Made by a program: the position numbers and the translations under genes. A DNA stretch of 64,000 nucleotides, taken from positions 46,673-110,672 of the forward strand of contig SVRP01000007.1 of the NCBI GenBank assembly GCA_015064735.1. Reading direction: 5' to 3'. How positions within the stretch are numbered: the first letter of the stretch is position 1; each line of letters opens with the position of its first letter. Below the pieces are notes generated by a model. That model was not told the origin of the DNA, did not search any database, and saw only the letters and a list, made by a program, of their open reading frames with translations. This stretch comes from Oscillospiraceae bacterium (lineage in GTDB: Bacteria; Bacillota; Clostridia; Oscillospirales; CAG-272). This document shows positions 46,994 through 54,702 of this stretch, piece after piece.

Positions 46994-47022
46994 TTGAATT
47001 AATCACGTCGTTATGATATAAT
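46994..47022 (+). promoter_or_regulatory. Promoter of the rnf operon
   Basis: TTGAAT (46994-46999), 17 nt, TATAAT (47017-47022). Transcription should start near 47029, giving a leader of about 80 nt. Confidence 0.75.
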
Positions 47023-47039
47023 TTATCTATAACGACGTG
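47004..47039. promoter_or_regulatory. Long inverted repeat around the rnf -10 box
   Basis: CACGTCGTTAT (47004-47014) and ATAACGACGTG (47029-47039) are a perfect 11-bp inverted repeat separated by 14 nt that contain the TATAAT box. It looks like the binding site of a dimeric regulator that would block open-complex formation. It does not match the Rex consensus. Confidence 0.65.
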
Positions 47040-47085
47040 TGCGTAAAATACGGCGCATGCATGACTTGTTTGCATGTGCCTTTTA
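47038..47085 (+). promoter_or_regulatory. Candidate attenuator in the rnf leader
   Basis: GGCGCATGCA (47052-47061) pairs with TGCATGTGCC (47071-47080) around TGACTTGTT, followed by TTTTATTT: a terminator-like hairpin inside the leader. TGTGCGT (47038-47044) can instead pair with ACGGCGCA (47050-47057), which would break the terminator. The two forms are mutually exclusive. No known riboswitch class was recognised. Confidence 0.5.
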
Positions 47086-47109
47086 TTTAATTGATTTAAC
47101 GGAGAAAAA

Positions 47110-48453
47110 ATGTTGATTTTCAAAAAAATGCTAGGCAATACTCATGTGCCGCACCGTAAAAACACCGCTCATATGCCACCTGTCAGAATGAGCGCTCCCA
47201 AAGAAGTGCTTCTTCCCTTGTCTCAGCACATAGGCGCTCCCGCAGAGCTTATTGTAAAGGTTGGAGACTCGGTCAAAATAGGTCAGAAAATAGCCGAGGG
47301 CGTGGGATACGTCTCCTCACCCATTCATGCGTCTGTTTCAGGTAAGGTCAAGGCTATTGAAGACTACTTAAGAGCCGACGGAAGAAAGGCTCCCGCTATA
47401 CGTATAGAAAGCGACGGCAAGAATGAACTGTATGAGGGACTGTGTAAGCCAAACGTTACCGACCTGCAGTCTTTTATTGCTGCTGTAAGAGAATCGGGAC
47501 TTGTCGGCCTTGGCGGCGCGGGATTTCCCACGGCAGTCAAGCTCGACTCGCTTACCAAAGGAACTATCGATACGGTGGTTATTAACGGCGCCGAATGCGA
47601 GCCATATATAACCGGCGACACGCGCACCATGCTTGACGAAACCGAATGGATATACAGGGGTATCGCTCTCCTTGAGACCTATTGCGAGGGAATCTCGGAA
47701 TACGTATTCGGCATAGAAAAAAACAAACCCGAATGTATTGAGCGAATGAAGGAAATATTCGACGGAAATCCCAAGGTAAGAATAACTCCCCTTCCGCCCA
47801 AATACCCTCAGGGCGCAGAAAAAATAATCGTTTACAACACGACTCGCAGAGTGATTCCCGAGGGCAAGCTCCCCGCTGACGTGGGAGTGCTCGTTATAAA
47901 CGTAACCTCTCTTGCCTTTATCGGCAGATATATGGAAAACGGTATCCCTCTTGTGAAGCGCTGCATAACTCTCGACGGCTCGGCAGTAGCAGAGCCAAAA
48001 AATATTATCGTCCCTATCGGAACGTCGGTCGGTGAAATAATTGACTTCGGCGGAGGACTTAAGGAGGAGCTTGGAAAGGTCCTTCTCGGAGGACCTATGA
48101 TGGGAAGCGCCATAAGCTCGCTCTCGGAGCCTATCATAAAAACCACCGGTGCCATTACAGCCATGAAGATAAAGAACTCAATTTACAGAGAGGAAACGGC
48201 TTGTATCCATTGCGGCAGATGCGTTGAAGCCTGCCCCGTAGGGCTTAATCCCACTTCTTATACAAAGGCTCTTTCTATTGAGCCTGTAGAGGAACGCGTT
48301 GCAACTCTCGAAAAAACGGGAGTAATGCTTTGTATGGAATGCGGATGTTGCTCATTCGTCTGCCCTGCATACCGTCCTCTCGTTCAGAACAACCGTCTTG
48401 CCAAGGGCGAGGTAAGAAGCTACAAGGCGCACTCATCTATGTTAAAGCAGTAA
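47110..48453 (+). CDS. rnfC: Rnf electron transport complex subunit C
   Basis: Peripheral Fe-S/NADH-binding subunit of the Rnf complex, which couples ferredoxin oxidation by NAD+ to Na+ or H+ export. 447 residues. It carries the biotinyl-like N-terminal domain (PLSQHIGAPAELIVKVGDSVKIG), the flavin/NADH-binding SLBB region (GLGGAGFPTAVKL, VINGAECEPYITGD) and two 4Fe-4S motifs near the end (CIHCGRCVEACP and CMECGCCSFVCP). Its C-terminus is short, without the long repeat of proteobacterial RnfC. GGAG precedes the ATG. It is the first gene of a nine-gene operon. Confidence 0.95.
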   Translation: MLIFKKMLGNTHVPHRKNTAHMPPVRMSAPKEVLLPLSQHIGAPAELIVKVGDSVKIGQKIAEGVGYVSSPIHASVSGKVKAIEDYLRADGRKAPAIRIESDGKNELYEGLCKPNVTDLQSFIAAVRESGLVGLGGAGFPTAVKLDSLTKGTIDTVVINGAECEPYITGDTRTMLDETEWIYRGIALLETYCEGISEYVFGIEKNKPECIERMKEIFDGNPKVRITPLPPKYPQGAEKIIVYNTTRRVIPEGKLPADVGVLVINVTSLAFIGRYMENGIPLVKRCITLDGSAVAEPKNIIVPIGTSVGEIIDFGGGLKEELGKVLLGGPMMGSAISSLSEPIIKTTGAITAMKIKNSIYREETACIHCGRCVEACPVGLNPTSYTKALSIEPVEERVATLEKTGVMLCMECGCCSFVCPAYRPLVQNNRLAKGEVRSYKAHSSMLKQ

Positions 48454-48463
48454 AGGAAAATTT

Positions 48464-49405
48464 ATGGATAAGCTTATAATTTCTACGTCCCCCCACTTTT
48501 TGCGAAAGGTGCCCACATCCTCTATTATGAGAGACGTCATAATCGCACTTATACCCGCATCGGTGGCGGCTGTCGTTTTCTTCGGATTCAAGGCTCTTAT
48601 TATGATAGCAGTCTCGGTAGGCTGTGCCGTTGCCTCGGAATTCTTCTTTAATATGATATGCAAGAAAAAGCAGACCGTCGGCGACCTCAGTGCCATAGTT
48701 ACGGGACTTTTGCTTGCTCTTAATCTCCCCTCAAGCGTATCTGTATGGCAATGCGTGGTGGGAAGTGTTTTTGCTATAGTTATAGTTAAATGCGTATTTG
48801 GCGGCATCGGATGCAATTTTGCCAATCCCGCAATTACCGCTCGCGTTTTTCTGCTTATTGCTTTCAGCACAAGCGTAGCGGGTGGCGCAGCTACGTCGTT
48901 CGCCGAGCTTACGACGGGTGCGACTCCTCTTGAGGTCATCAAAAATGGCGGAAGCGAGCTTCCTTCTCTGCTTGATATGTTTCTCGGAAACCGTGGCGGT
49001 GCCATCGGGGAGACCTGCGCTCTTGCATTGCTTATAGGCTTTGCCTATCTTCTCATTCGCCGTGTCATAAATTGGCACACTCCCGTAATATTTGTGGGAA
49101 CGGTATTTTTACTTTCCCTCGCTATTCAGCAAAATCTCACCTTAGCTACATACGAGGTTCTCGGTGGCGGTCTGCTTCTCGGCGCTATCTTTATGGCTAC
49201 CGACTACTCCACCACACCTATTAACAAGGTCGGAAAAATGGTATTTGCTCTCGGTTGCGGTATTATAACCGTCCTCATAAGATTTTTTGGAAGCTATCCG
49301 GAAGGAGTTTCATTTGCGATTCTCTTTATGAATATCCTTTCTCCCTTTATCGAAAAGCTTTGTGCAAGACGTCCCTTCGGAGGTATTAAGCATGGCAAAA
49401 AATAA
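48464..49405 (+). CDS. rnfD: Rnf complex subunit D
   Basis: Integral membrane subunit with covalent FMN. 313 residues with about nine hydrophobic segments (RDVIIALIPASVAAVVFFGF, IMIAVSVGCAVASEFFFNM). The flavinylation site is TTGATPLEV: the T-G-A-T motif whose last threonine carries FMN, put on by ApbE. C-terminal GGALLLGAIF-like core reads GGGLLLGAIFMATDYSTTP, conserved in RnfD/NqrB. The gap to rnfC is 10 nt and it overlaps rnfG by 14 nt. Confidence 0.95.
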   Translation: MDKLIISTSPHFLRKVPTSSIMRDVIIALIPASVAAVVFFGFKALIMIAVSVGCAVASEFFFNMICKKKQTVGDLSAIVTGLLLALNLPSSVSVWQCVVGSVFAIVIVKCVFGGIGCNFANPAITARVFLLIAFSTSVAGGAATSFAELTTGATPLEVIKNGGSELPSLLDMFLGNRGGAIGETCALALLIGFAYLLIRRVINWHTPVIFVGTVFLLSLAIQQNLTLATYEVLGGGLLLGAIFMATDYSTTPINKVGKMVFALGCGIITVLIRFFGSYPEGVSFAILFMNILSPFIEKLCARRPFGGIKHGKK

Positions 49406-49916
49406 GTTTCTTCCAACCGTTGTTCTTTCGGCAATATGTATTGCTGTCGCGCTTATTCTCTCTGTAGCGAACATTTTTACCGCGCCCAAAATCGAGGAAA
49501 ATCAAAAGGAAAAGGTTATAACGGCACTCAAAGAGGTATATCCTCAGAGCGAGAGCTTTGCTGAAGTGGATATTTCGCCCTTGGGTCTTCCCGCAGAGAT
49601 AACAGAGGTCTACTCTACAGCCGACGGAGGCTATGTGTTTAAAGTATCCGTGCGCGGATACAGCACGGGGCTCATCATAATGTGCGGAATAGACGCAGAC
49701 GGAAAAATAACAGGGACAAAATATATCGAAAGCAAGGAAACCAACGGCGCCGAGGATAAAATTGACGGCACCTTCAACGGTCTTTCATCTGACTCAAAAA
49801 TGCCCGAATTTATAAAAGGCTCTACAAAGACCTCGCAAGCCTATCGCTCGGCTGTTGAGCTTTCCTTTAAGTCCTTTGAAATACTCACCCAAGGGAAAGG
49901 AGAGCAGAGCAAATGA
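49392..49916 (+). CDS. rnfG: Rnf complex subunit G
   Basis: 174-residue protein with one N-terminal transmembrane helix (PTVVLSAICIAVALILSVANIF) and an exported FMN-binding domain (VFKVSVRGYSTGLIIMCGID, then GTKYIESKETNG). The ApbE site is FIKGSTKTSQAYRSAVE; compared with the usual S/T-G-A-T it reads K-G-S-T, so two positions deviate while the acceptor threonine is kept. The start is the ATG at 49392 with GGAGG 8 nt upstream; a start 30 nt earlier is less likely. It overlaps rnfD by 14 nt and rnfE by 4 nt. Confidence 0.9.
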   Translation: MAKNKFLPTVVLSAICIAVALILSVANIFTAPKIEENQKEKVITALKEVYPQSESFAEVDISPLGLPAEITEVYSTADGGYVFKVSVRGYSTGLIIMCGIDADGKITGTKYIESKETNGAEDKIDGTFNGLSSDSKMPEFIKGSTKTSQAYRSAVELSFKSFEILTQGKGEQSK

Positions 49917-50617
49917 ATAAAGAAAATAAGCTTTCTATAATCCTTCGCGGAATTATTACCGAGAATCCCGTTCTAATACTCGTGCTCGGAACCTGCCCTA
50001 CCCTTGCCACAACCGCAAACGTAATTTCGGCATTCTCTATGGGTCTTGCGGCAACCGTGGTGCTTATTTGCTCAAACATAGTTATTTCCGCACTGCGAAA
50101 GATCATACCCGATACCGTACGTATTCCCTGCTACATAGTTATTATAGCGGGCTTTGTTACCGCTGTGCAAATGCTGCTACAGGCTTATCTCCCCGCAATA
50201 TACGATATGCTGGGCGTTTATCTTGCTCTTATAGTCGTTAACTGCATTATTCTCGGAAGAGCCGAAATGTACGCAAGAAAGAACAACGTAATCAATTCCG
50301 CTCTTGACGGTATTGGCATGGGTATTGGTTTTTTGGTCGCGCTCCTTGCGATGGCAACTATCCGTGAGGTATTCGGAAACGGCAGCTTTGCCGGCCTTGC
50401 GATTCCCTTTATGGAGAATTTCAGGATCCCGATACTCACTCAGGCTCCCGGCGGATTTCTCGTTTTCGGTCTGGTTATCGCCGCTATGAACAAGATAACC
50501 GCGAAGAAGGGCGGAGTTAAGAGAAAGTCCTTTAGCTGTGAGGGCTGTCCCACCGCTCATATATGCAATCAGAACGGTAGCTGTCCGACAAACGAAGCAA
50601 ATAAGGAGGAAAAGTAA
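49913..50617 (+). CDS. rnfE: Rnf complex subunit E
   Basis: Integral membrane subunit, 234 residues, with six predicted helices. ENPVLILVLGTCPTLATTA is the signature of the RnfE/NqrD family, including the conserved cysteine of the membrane Fe-S site. GRAEMYARKNNVINSALDGIGMG is the second conserved block. The C-terminus has an extra Cys-rich tail CEGCPTAHICNQNGSCP, longer than in many relatives, with four cysteines that might bind a metal or Fe-S cluster. It starts with ATGA overlap to rnfG and ends sharing its last base with the start of rnfA. Confidence 0.93.
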   Translation: MNKENKLSIILRGIITENPVLILVLGTCPTLATTANVISAFSMGLAATVVLICSNIVISALRKIIPDTVRIPCYIVIIAGFVTAVQMLLQAYLPAIYDMLGVYLALIVVNCIILGRAEMYARKNNVINSALDGIGMGIGFLVALLAMATIREVFGNGSFAGLAIPFMENFRIPILTQAPGGFLVFGLVIAAMNKITAKKGGVKRKSFSCEGCPTAHICNQNGSCPTNEANKEEK

Positions 50618-51216
50618 TGGCTAAATATATACTTATCCTTATGGGCGGAGTTCTCGTAAACAACTACGTTCTTCAGCAATTTCTCGGAATATGCCCTTTT
50701 CTTGGGGTGTCCAAAAAAGTAAATCAGGCAAGCGGAATGGGTCTTGCGGTCATATTCGTTATGCTTTTCGCGACCCTTGCTACCTGGCCTATCTACACCT
50801 ACGTTCTCGTTCCCAATAATCTCGCATATCTGCAAACTATCGTTTTTATTCTCGTAATTGCCGCCCTCGTTCAGCTTGTGGAAATAATTCTGAAAAAGTT
50901 TCTGCCTTCTCTTTTCAAGGCCCTCGGAGTTTATCTTCCTCTTATTACCACCAACTGCGCAGTTCTCGGCGTTACGCTCAACAACATCTCCGACGGATAT
51001 AATTTTCTTGAATCCATCGTCTCCTCTCTCGGTGTCGGTGTAGGCTTCCTTCTTGCCATGGTGCTTTTTGCGGGAGTGCGCTCAAGAATTGAGAATTGCC
51101 CGGCTCCCAAGAGCTTCAAGGGACTTCCCGTAACTCTTATTTCGGCTTCCATCGTGGCACTCGCCTTCTTCGGATTTTCGGGCATAGTAGAAAATATCGT
51201 AGCCCGCTTTATGTAA
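50617..51216 (+). CDS. rnfA: Rnf complex subunit A
   Basis: Integral membrane subunit, 199 residues, six helices, homologous to RnfE. NNYVLQQFLGICPFLGVSKK carries the conserved cysteine, and YLPLITTNCAVLGVTL provides the second; in solved structures such cysteines of RnfA and RnfE together hold a [2Fe-2S] cluster within the membrane. GGAGGAAAAGTA precedes the ATG, and the gene overlaps rnfE by one base. Confidence 0.94.
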   Translation: MAKYILILMGGVLVNNYVLQQFLGICPFLGVSKKVNQASGMGLAVIFVMLFATLATWPIYTYVLVPNNLAYLQTIVFILVIAALVQLVEIILKKFLPSLFKALGVYLPLITTNCAVLGVTLNNISDGYNFLESIVSSLGVGVGFLLAMVLFAGVRSRIENCPAPKSFKGLPVTLISASIVALAFFGFSGIVENIVARFM

Positions 51217-51230
51217 GGAGGTAATCCGGT

Positions 51231-52043
51231 ATGTCAATTATTATTCCCATAATCGTTCTCGCCGTTATAGCGGTGGTATGCGCCATTCTGCTGACGGTTG
51301 CATCTACTCTTTTCGGTGTTAAGGAAAATGAAAAGTTCGCTCCTATCCGCGATTGCCTTCCCGGCGCAAACTGCGGAGCCTGCGGATACAGCGGATGCGA
51401 TGCTTACGCCAAGGCTCTTGCAGAGGGTCAGAGTAACGCCACGGGGCTTTGCGTTCCGGGTGGAAACGGCGCTGCCGTTGCTATTTCGGAAATTCTTGGT
51501 GTTGAGGCAGCGGCTGTCGTGGAAAGAGTTGCTTTCGTTTCCTGCAACGGCACCTGCGATTCTGTTGAAAAAAGATACGAATACAGCGGTCATAAGAGCT
51601 GTCGAAGCGCAAATATGACCTATTCGGGCGACAAGATGTGCACCTTTGCATGTCTTGGCTACGGGGATTGCGCAAACGTCTGCCCCGAGAATGCTATAAC
51701 CGTAGAAAACGGAGTTGCGAAGGTCGATCCCGTGAGCTGTATCGGTTGCGGAATTTGTGTGCGCACATGTCCCAACAACATTATCCGTCTTGTAAACAGG
51801 AACGAAAGAGTTACCGTAAAGTGTTCCAACAACGACAAGGGTGCTCTCACAAGAAAGTACTGTAAAAACGGCTGCATCGGTTGCGGCAAATGCACAAAAG
51901 TATGCCCTGCCGAAGCAATTACCGTCATGAACAATCTTGCGATCATCAATTACGCCAAATGCGAGAAGTGCGGCAAATGTGCAGACGTCTGTCCCACTCA
52001 TGCTATACACACTGTCAATTTCATCTGCGGAGCAGAAAAATAA
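51231..52043 (+). CDS. rnfB: Rnf complex subunit B (ferredoxin-accepting)
   Basis: Electron entry subunit, 270 residues. One N-terminal helix (IIPIIVLAVIAVVCAILLTVA) is followed by the 4Fe-4S domain GANCGACGYSGCDAYAKAL. Several ferredoxin-type motifs come next: CTFACLGYGDCANVCP, CIGCGICVRTCP, CIGCGKCTKVCP and CEKCGKCADVCP. This multi-cluster C-terminus is the clostridial Rnf form. A strong AGGAGGT site lies before the ATG. Last core rnf gene in the CDGEAB order. Confidence 0.95.
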   Translation: MSIIIPIIVLAVIAVVCAILLTVASTLFGVKENEKFAPIRDCLPGANCGACGYSGCDAYAKALAEGQSNATGLCVPGGNGAAVAISEILGVEAAAVVERVAFVSCNGTCDSVEKRYEYSGHKSCRSANMTYSGDKMCTFACLGYGDCANVCPENAITVENGVAKVDPVSCIGCGICVRTCPNNIIRLVNRNERVTVKCSNNDKGALTRKYCKNGCIGCGKCTKVCPAEAITVMNNLAIINYAKCEKCGKCADVCPTHAIHTVNFICGAEK

Positions 52044-52062
52044 CCGAAAAAGGAGGCTATTT

Positions 52063-52431
52063 ATGAAGAATAAAAAGCGCTTACAGGCGGATATTATTCT
52101 TATAGTCTCTCTCCTCCTTATTTCGGCTATAGCTCTTACCGTCATTCTCGTAACGAGAAAAAGCGGTAAATATGCGGTTGTTACCGTTAACGGTCAGGAG
52201 GTCGGAAAATATTCTCTTTCAAGGGATGGCGAATACACGGTAGGCGACGGCTCAAATGTAATTGCTATCGAAAACGGACGGGTATTTATGAAGTATGCCT
52301 GTTGCCCCGATAAGACCTGCCAAAAACGCGGAAAGATCTACCGCTCGGGAGAAAGCATTACCTGCCTGCCCAACAGGGTAAACGTACAGATCATCGGCAA
52401 CACGTCTGACGGCGTTGAGCTGGTTTCTTAG
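52063..52431 (+). CDS. NusG domain II-containing protein
   Basis: 122-residue protein with one N-terminal helix (ADIILIVSLLLISAIALTVIL) and an exported KOW/NusG-II-like beta domain (VVTVNGQEVGKYSLSRDGEYTV). It carries the typical CCPDKTCQKRG cysteines and a closing TCLPNRVNVQIIG. Start is the ATG at 52063 with AAGGAGG 6 nt upstream; a longer frame reading through rnfB is rejected. Members of this family are regularly found next to rnf genes and Gx transporters, but their function is not established. Confidence 0.85.
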   Translation: MKNKKRLQADIILIVSLLLISAIALTVILVTRKSGKYAVVTVNGQEVGKYSLSRDGEYTVGDGSNVIAIENGRVFMKYACCPDKTCQKRGKIYRSGESITCLPNRVNVQIIGNTSDGVELVS

Positions 52432-52439
52432 GGGGCTTT

Positions 52440-52943
52440 ATGAAAAAGGACCTCAATCGAGCTCATAGCTTATCACTGCTTGCTCTCACGGTATCAGCTG
52501 CCATGATGCTTTCATTTGTTGAAAGTCAGATTCCCGCATTCATTCCCATTCCGGGTATAAAGATAGGTCTTGCCAACATTGCGGTAGTCTTTGCCCTTTA
52601 TGAATTCGGTATTATTAAGGCTTACGGGGTATCGCTTATACGGGTGCTTCTCGTGGCTCTGCTTTTCGGTAATATTACGGGTATGATCTACGGTCTTTTC
52701 GGAGCCGTATTCAGCCTTTCGCTCATGGCTCCTCTTAAGAAATTCACGCCCCTATCCTGTGTGGGAGTCAGCGTAGCAGGTGCGGTTGCCCATAATGCAG
52801 GACAAATACTTGCCGCTTGGATTATCATCGGCAACGAAAAAATTTTACTCTATCTTCCCGTTCTCGTGATTTCGGGAACACTTTCGGGAATTGCTATTGG
52901 CTTTGCCTCGGGAATTCTCATAAAAAGATTAAAAAAAATATAA
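52440..52943 (+). CDS. Gx transporter family protein (Hpre_diP_synt_I)
   Basis: 167-residue membrane protein with about five helices, matching the family once named heptaprenyl diphosphate synthase component I and now seen as an ECF-type substrate-binding component. Signature: ESQIPAFIPIPGIKIGLANIAVVFALYEFG and LLFGNITGMIYGLFGAVFSL. The co-location with NusG-II and rnf genes is usual in Clostridia. The transported substrate is unknown. A gap of 8 nt separates it from the preceding gene. Confidence 0.85.
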   Translation: MKKDLNRAHSLSLLALTVSAAMMLSFVESQIPAFIPIPGIKIGLANIAVVFALYEFGIIKAYGVSLIRVLLVALLFGNITGMIYGLFGAVFSLSLMAPLKKFTPLSCVGVSVAGAVAHNAGQILAAWIIIGNEKILLYLPVLVISGTLSGIAIGFASGILIKRLKKI

Positions 52944-52955
52944 GGACGGCTTAAT

Positions 52956-53747
52956 ATGGACAAATACGAAGTTCTTCGCAACAAAACTAACTTTATTTGT
53001 GATATGGACGGTGTTATATATCACGGAAACAAGCTTATCCCCCACGTAAATGAGTTTATAGATTGGCTTGAAGACAATAACAAGAACTATCTTTTCCTTA
53101 CCAACGGCTCGGGACGCTCTCCAAGAGAGCTGGCGCAGAAGCTTGAGCGTATGGGTCTTAACGTAGGTCAGGAGCATTTTTACACAAGCGCGCAGGCAAC
53201 CGCGTCTTTTCTCGCGAGTCAGTGTGAGGGCGGCTCTGCTTACGTTATCGGTGAGCCGGGTCTTACCTATGCCATGTATGAGGCAGGCTTCAGCATGAAC
53301 GACGTCAATCCCGACTACGTTGTATTCGGCTCGAGCAAATCCTTGAACTATGAGCAAATAGAAAAGGCATCGCGTCTCGTTATGAACGGCGCAAAGCTTA
53401 TAGGCACCAACAGCGACCTTACCGACCCTTCCGAGGACGGCATAGTTCCCGCTTGCCGCGCTCTTATTTCTCCTATCGAGCTTACCACGGGAAGAAAAGC
53501 ATATTTTGTCGGAAAGCCCAATCCTCTTATGATGCGACATGCCCTTAAGCGCCTTGGTTGCCACAGAGCAGACGCGGTAATTATCGGAGACAGAATGGAC
53601 ACCGATATTATTGCAGGTCTTGAAACCGAAATGGATACCGTGCTTGTGCTCTCGGGAGTTACCACCATGGCGGATCTTGAAAAGTTCCCCTACCGTCCCA
53701 AGTACATTCTGAATCACGTTGGAGAGATTGCGGGAGCAACCGAATAA
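52956..53747 (+). CDS. HAD-IIA hydrolase (NagD-like)
   Basis: 263-residue phosphatase of the NagD/p-nitrophenylphosphatase family. Motif I is FICDMDGVIYHG with nucleophile Asp, motif II FLTNGSGRS, motif III in FVGKPNPLMM, and motif IV IIGDRMDTDIIAG. The cap between motifs II and III (YVIGEPGLTYAMYEAGF) is the IIA type. A sugar phosphate or nucleotide is the expected substrate. It is the last gene of the rnf operon, followed by a terminator. Confidence 0.88.
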   Translation: MDKYEVLRNKTNFICDMDGVIYHGNKLIPHVNEFIDWLEDNNKNYLFLTNGSGRSPRELAQKLERMGLNVGQEHFYTSAQATASFLASQCEGGSAYVIGEPGLTYAMYEAGFSMNDVNPDYVVFGSSKSLNYEQIEKASRLVMNGAKLIGTNSDLTDPSEDGIVPACRALISPIELTTGRKAYFVGKPNPLMMRHALKRLGCHRADAVIIGDRMDTDIIAGLETEMDTVLVLSGVTTMADLEKFPYRPKYILNHVGEIAGATE

Positions 53748-53761
53748 ACAACAAAAAAATC

Positions 53762-53797
53762 GGCTTTCTCAAATTTTCATTTGAGAAAGCCAATTTT
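53762..53797. terminator. Bidirectional terminator (rnf operon/mscS)
   Basis: A perfect 12-bp stem GGCTTTCTCAAA (53762-53773) pairs with 53780-53791 around TTTTCA. A-run before and T-run after. The 30-nt core is identical to the terminator at 59466-59495. Confidence 0.88.
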
Positions 53798-53805
53798 TCG
53801 TTTAA

Positions 53806-54615
53806 TTATTTATCATTTTTAATGTGTACGTCAAGCTGCTTGTAAGGAATCTTGATACCGTTCTTATCAAACTCAGCCTTAACAGCCTCAAGGATGTCAA
53901 AGTAAACTCCCCAGTAATCTTCGGAATTTACCCATGCGCGAGCCTTGATCTTAAGACCGGATTCGCTGTGCTCACCGAGTCTTACGAAAATATCCTTTTC
54001 CTTAAGAACCTTTTCGTTAGCTTCAAGAACGTTTTTGAGAACCTCCTTCGCTTTTTCAACGTCAGAAGCGTAACCGATAGCGAATTCGAAATCAACTCTT
54101 CTGGTATCGTTTGCGGAGTAGTTAACAATGTTGCCGTTAGCGAGAGAGCCATTGGGAACGTATACTACCTTATTGTCGGGAGTAACGATCTTGGTGTTGG
54201 TCATACGGATCTCAACAACGGTTCCGCTTTCGCCCTGCGCTTCGATAAAATCGTCAACCTTGAAGGGTCTTGTTACGATAATGAGGACACCGCCCGCAAC
54301 GTTGGACAACGCGCCGTTAACCGCAAGACCGATACACAAGCCGAGAGAAGCGATAAGAGCAACAATAGCAGAGGTATCGATTCCGAGAAAACCGATAAGG
54401 CATACAACGATTATGCTCTTTGCAACAAGCTTGCTTATGTATATAAGCGTTCTTGTAAGTGTCTTGTCAACACCCTTGTTTTCCATCTTTGTAGCAATCT
54501 TTTTGCCGATGAAATTAATAAGCCAGAAAGTAACAAAGCCTATTAAAGCGGCTATAACTATTCTTATTCCGGCTGAAATAATTCCCTGCAAAATGTTTAA
54601 AAGTTTTTCTTCCAT
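53806..54615 (-). CDS. mscS: Small-conductance mechanosensitive channel
   Basis: Osmotic-downshock release channel, 269 residues. Three N-terminal helices, the third being the pore helix with Gly/Ala pattern (ALIASLGLCIGLAVNGALSN), then the beta domain with PFKVDDFIEAQGESGTVVEIRMTNTKIVTPDNKVVYVPNGSL, the conserved MscS signature. A C-terminal alpha/beta domain follows. Start ATG at 54615 follows TAGGAGG. It is monocistronic with its own promoter and a convergent terminator. Confidence 0.93.
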   Translation of the reverse strand: MEEKLLNILQGIISAGIRIVIAALIGFVTFWLINFIGKKIATKMENKGVDKTLTRTLIYISKLVAKSIIVVCLIGFLGIDTSAIVALIASLGLCIGLAVNGALSNVAGGVLIIVTRPFKVDDFIEAQGESGTVVEIRMTNTKIVTPDNKVVYVPNGSLANGNIVNYSANDTRRVDFEFAIGYASDVEKAKEVLKNVLEANEKVLKEKDIFVRLGEHSESGLKIKARAWVNSEDYWGVYFDILEAVKAEFDKNGIKIPYKQLDVHIKNDK

Positions 54616-54649
54616 CAGTATTTTCCTCCTAATATAAGAATACTCTAAT

Positions 54650-54678
54650 ATTTTATCATATTAAACAGTCTGTGTCAA
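54650..54678 (-). promoter_or_regulatory. Promoter of mscS
   Basis: Minus-strand TTGACA (54678-54673), 17 nt, TAAAAT (54655-54650), 35 nt before the start. Confidence 0.75.
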
Positions 54679-54702
54679 TATTTTTTTGAAGTTTCCATTA
54701 AT

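Noticed and set aside
47029..47109. Known riboswitch (FMN, c-di-GMP, fluoride) upstream of rnfC
   Set aside because: The leader is only about 80 nt and lacks conserved cores of these classes; reported instead as a possible attenuator.
51937..52062. N-terminal extension of the NusG-II protein into rnfB
   Set aside because: It overlaps rnfB's ferredoxin domain; the ATG at 52063 has AAGGAGG in front and gives a normal signal-anchor start.
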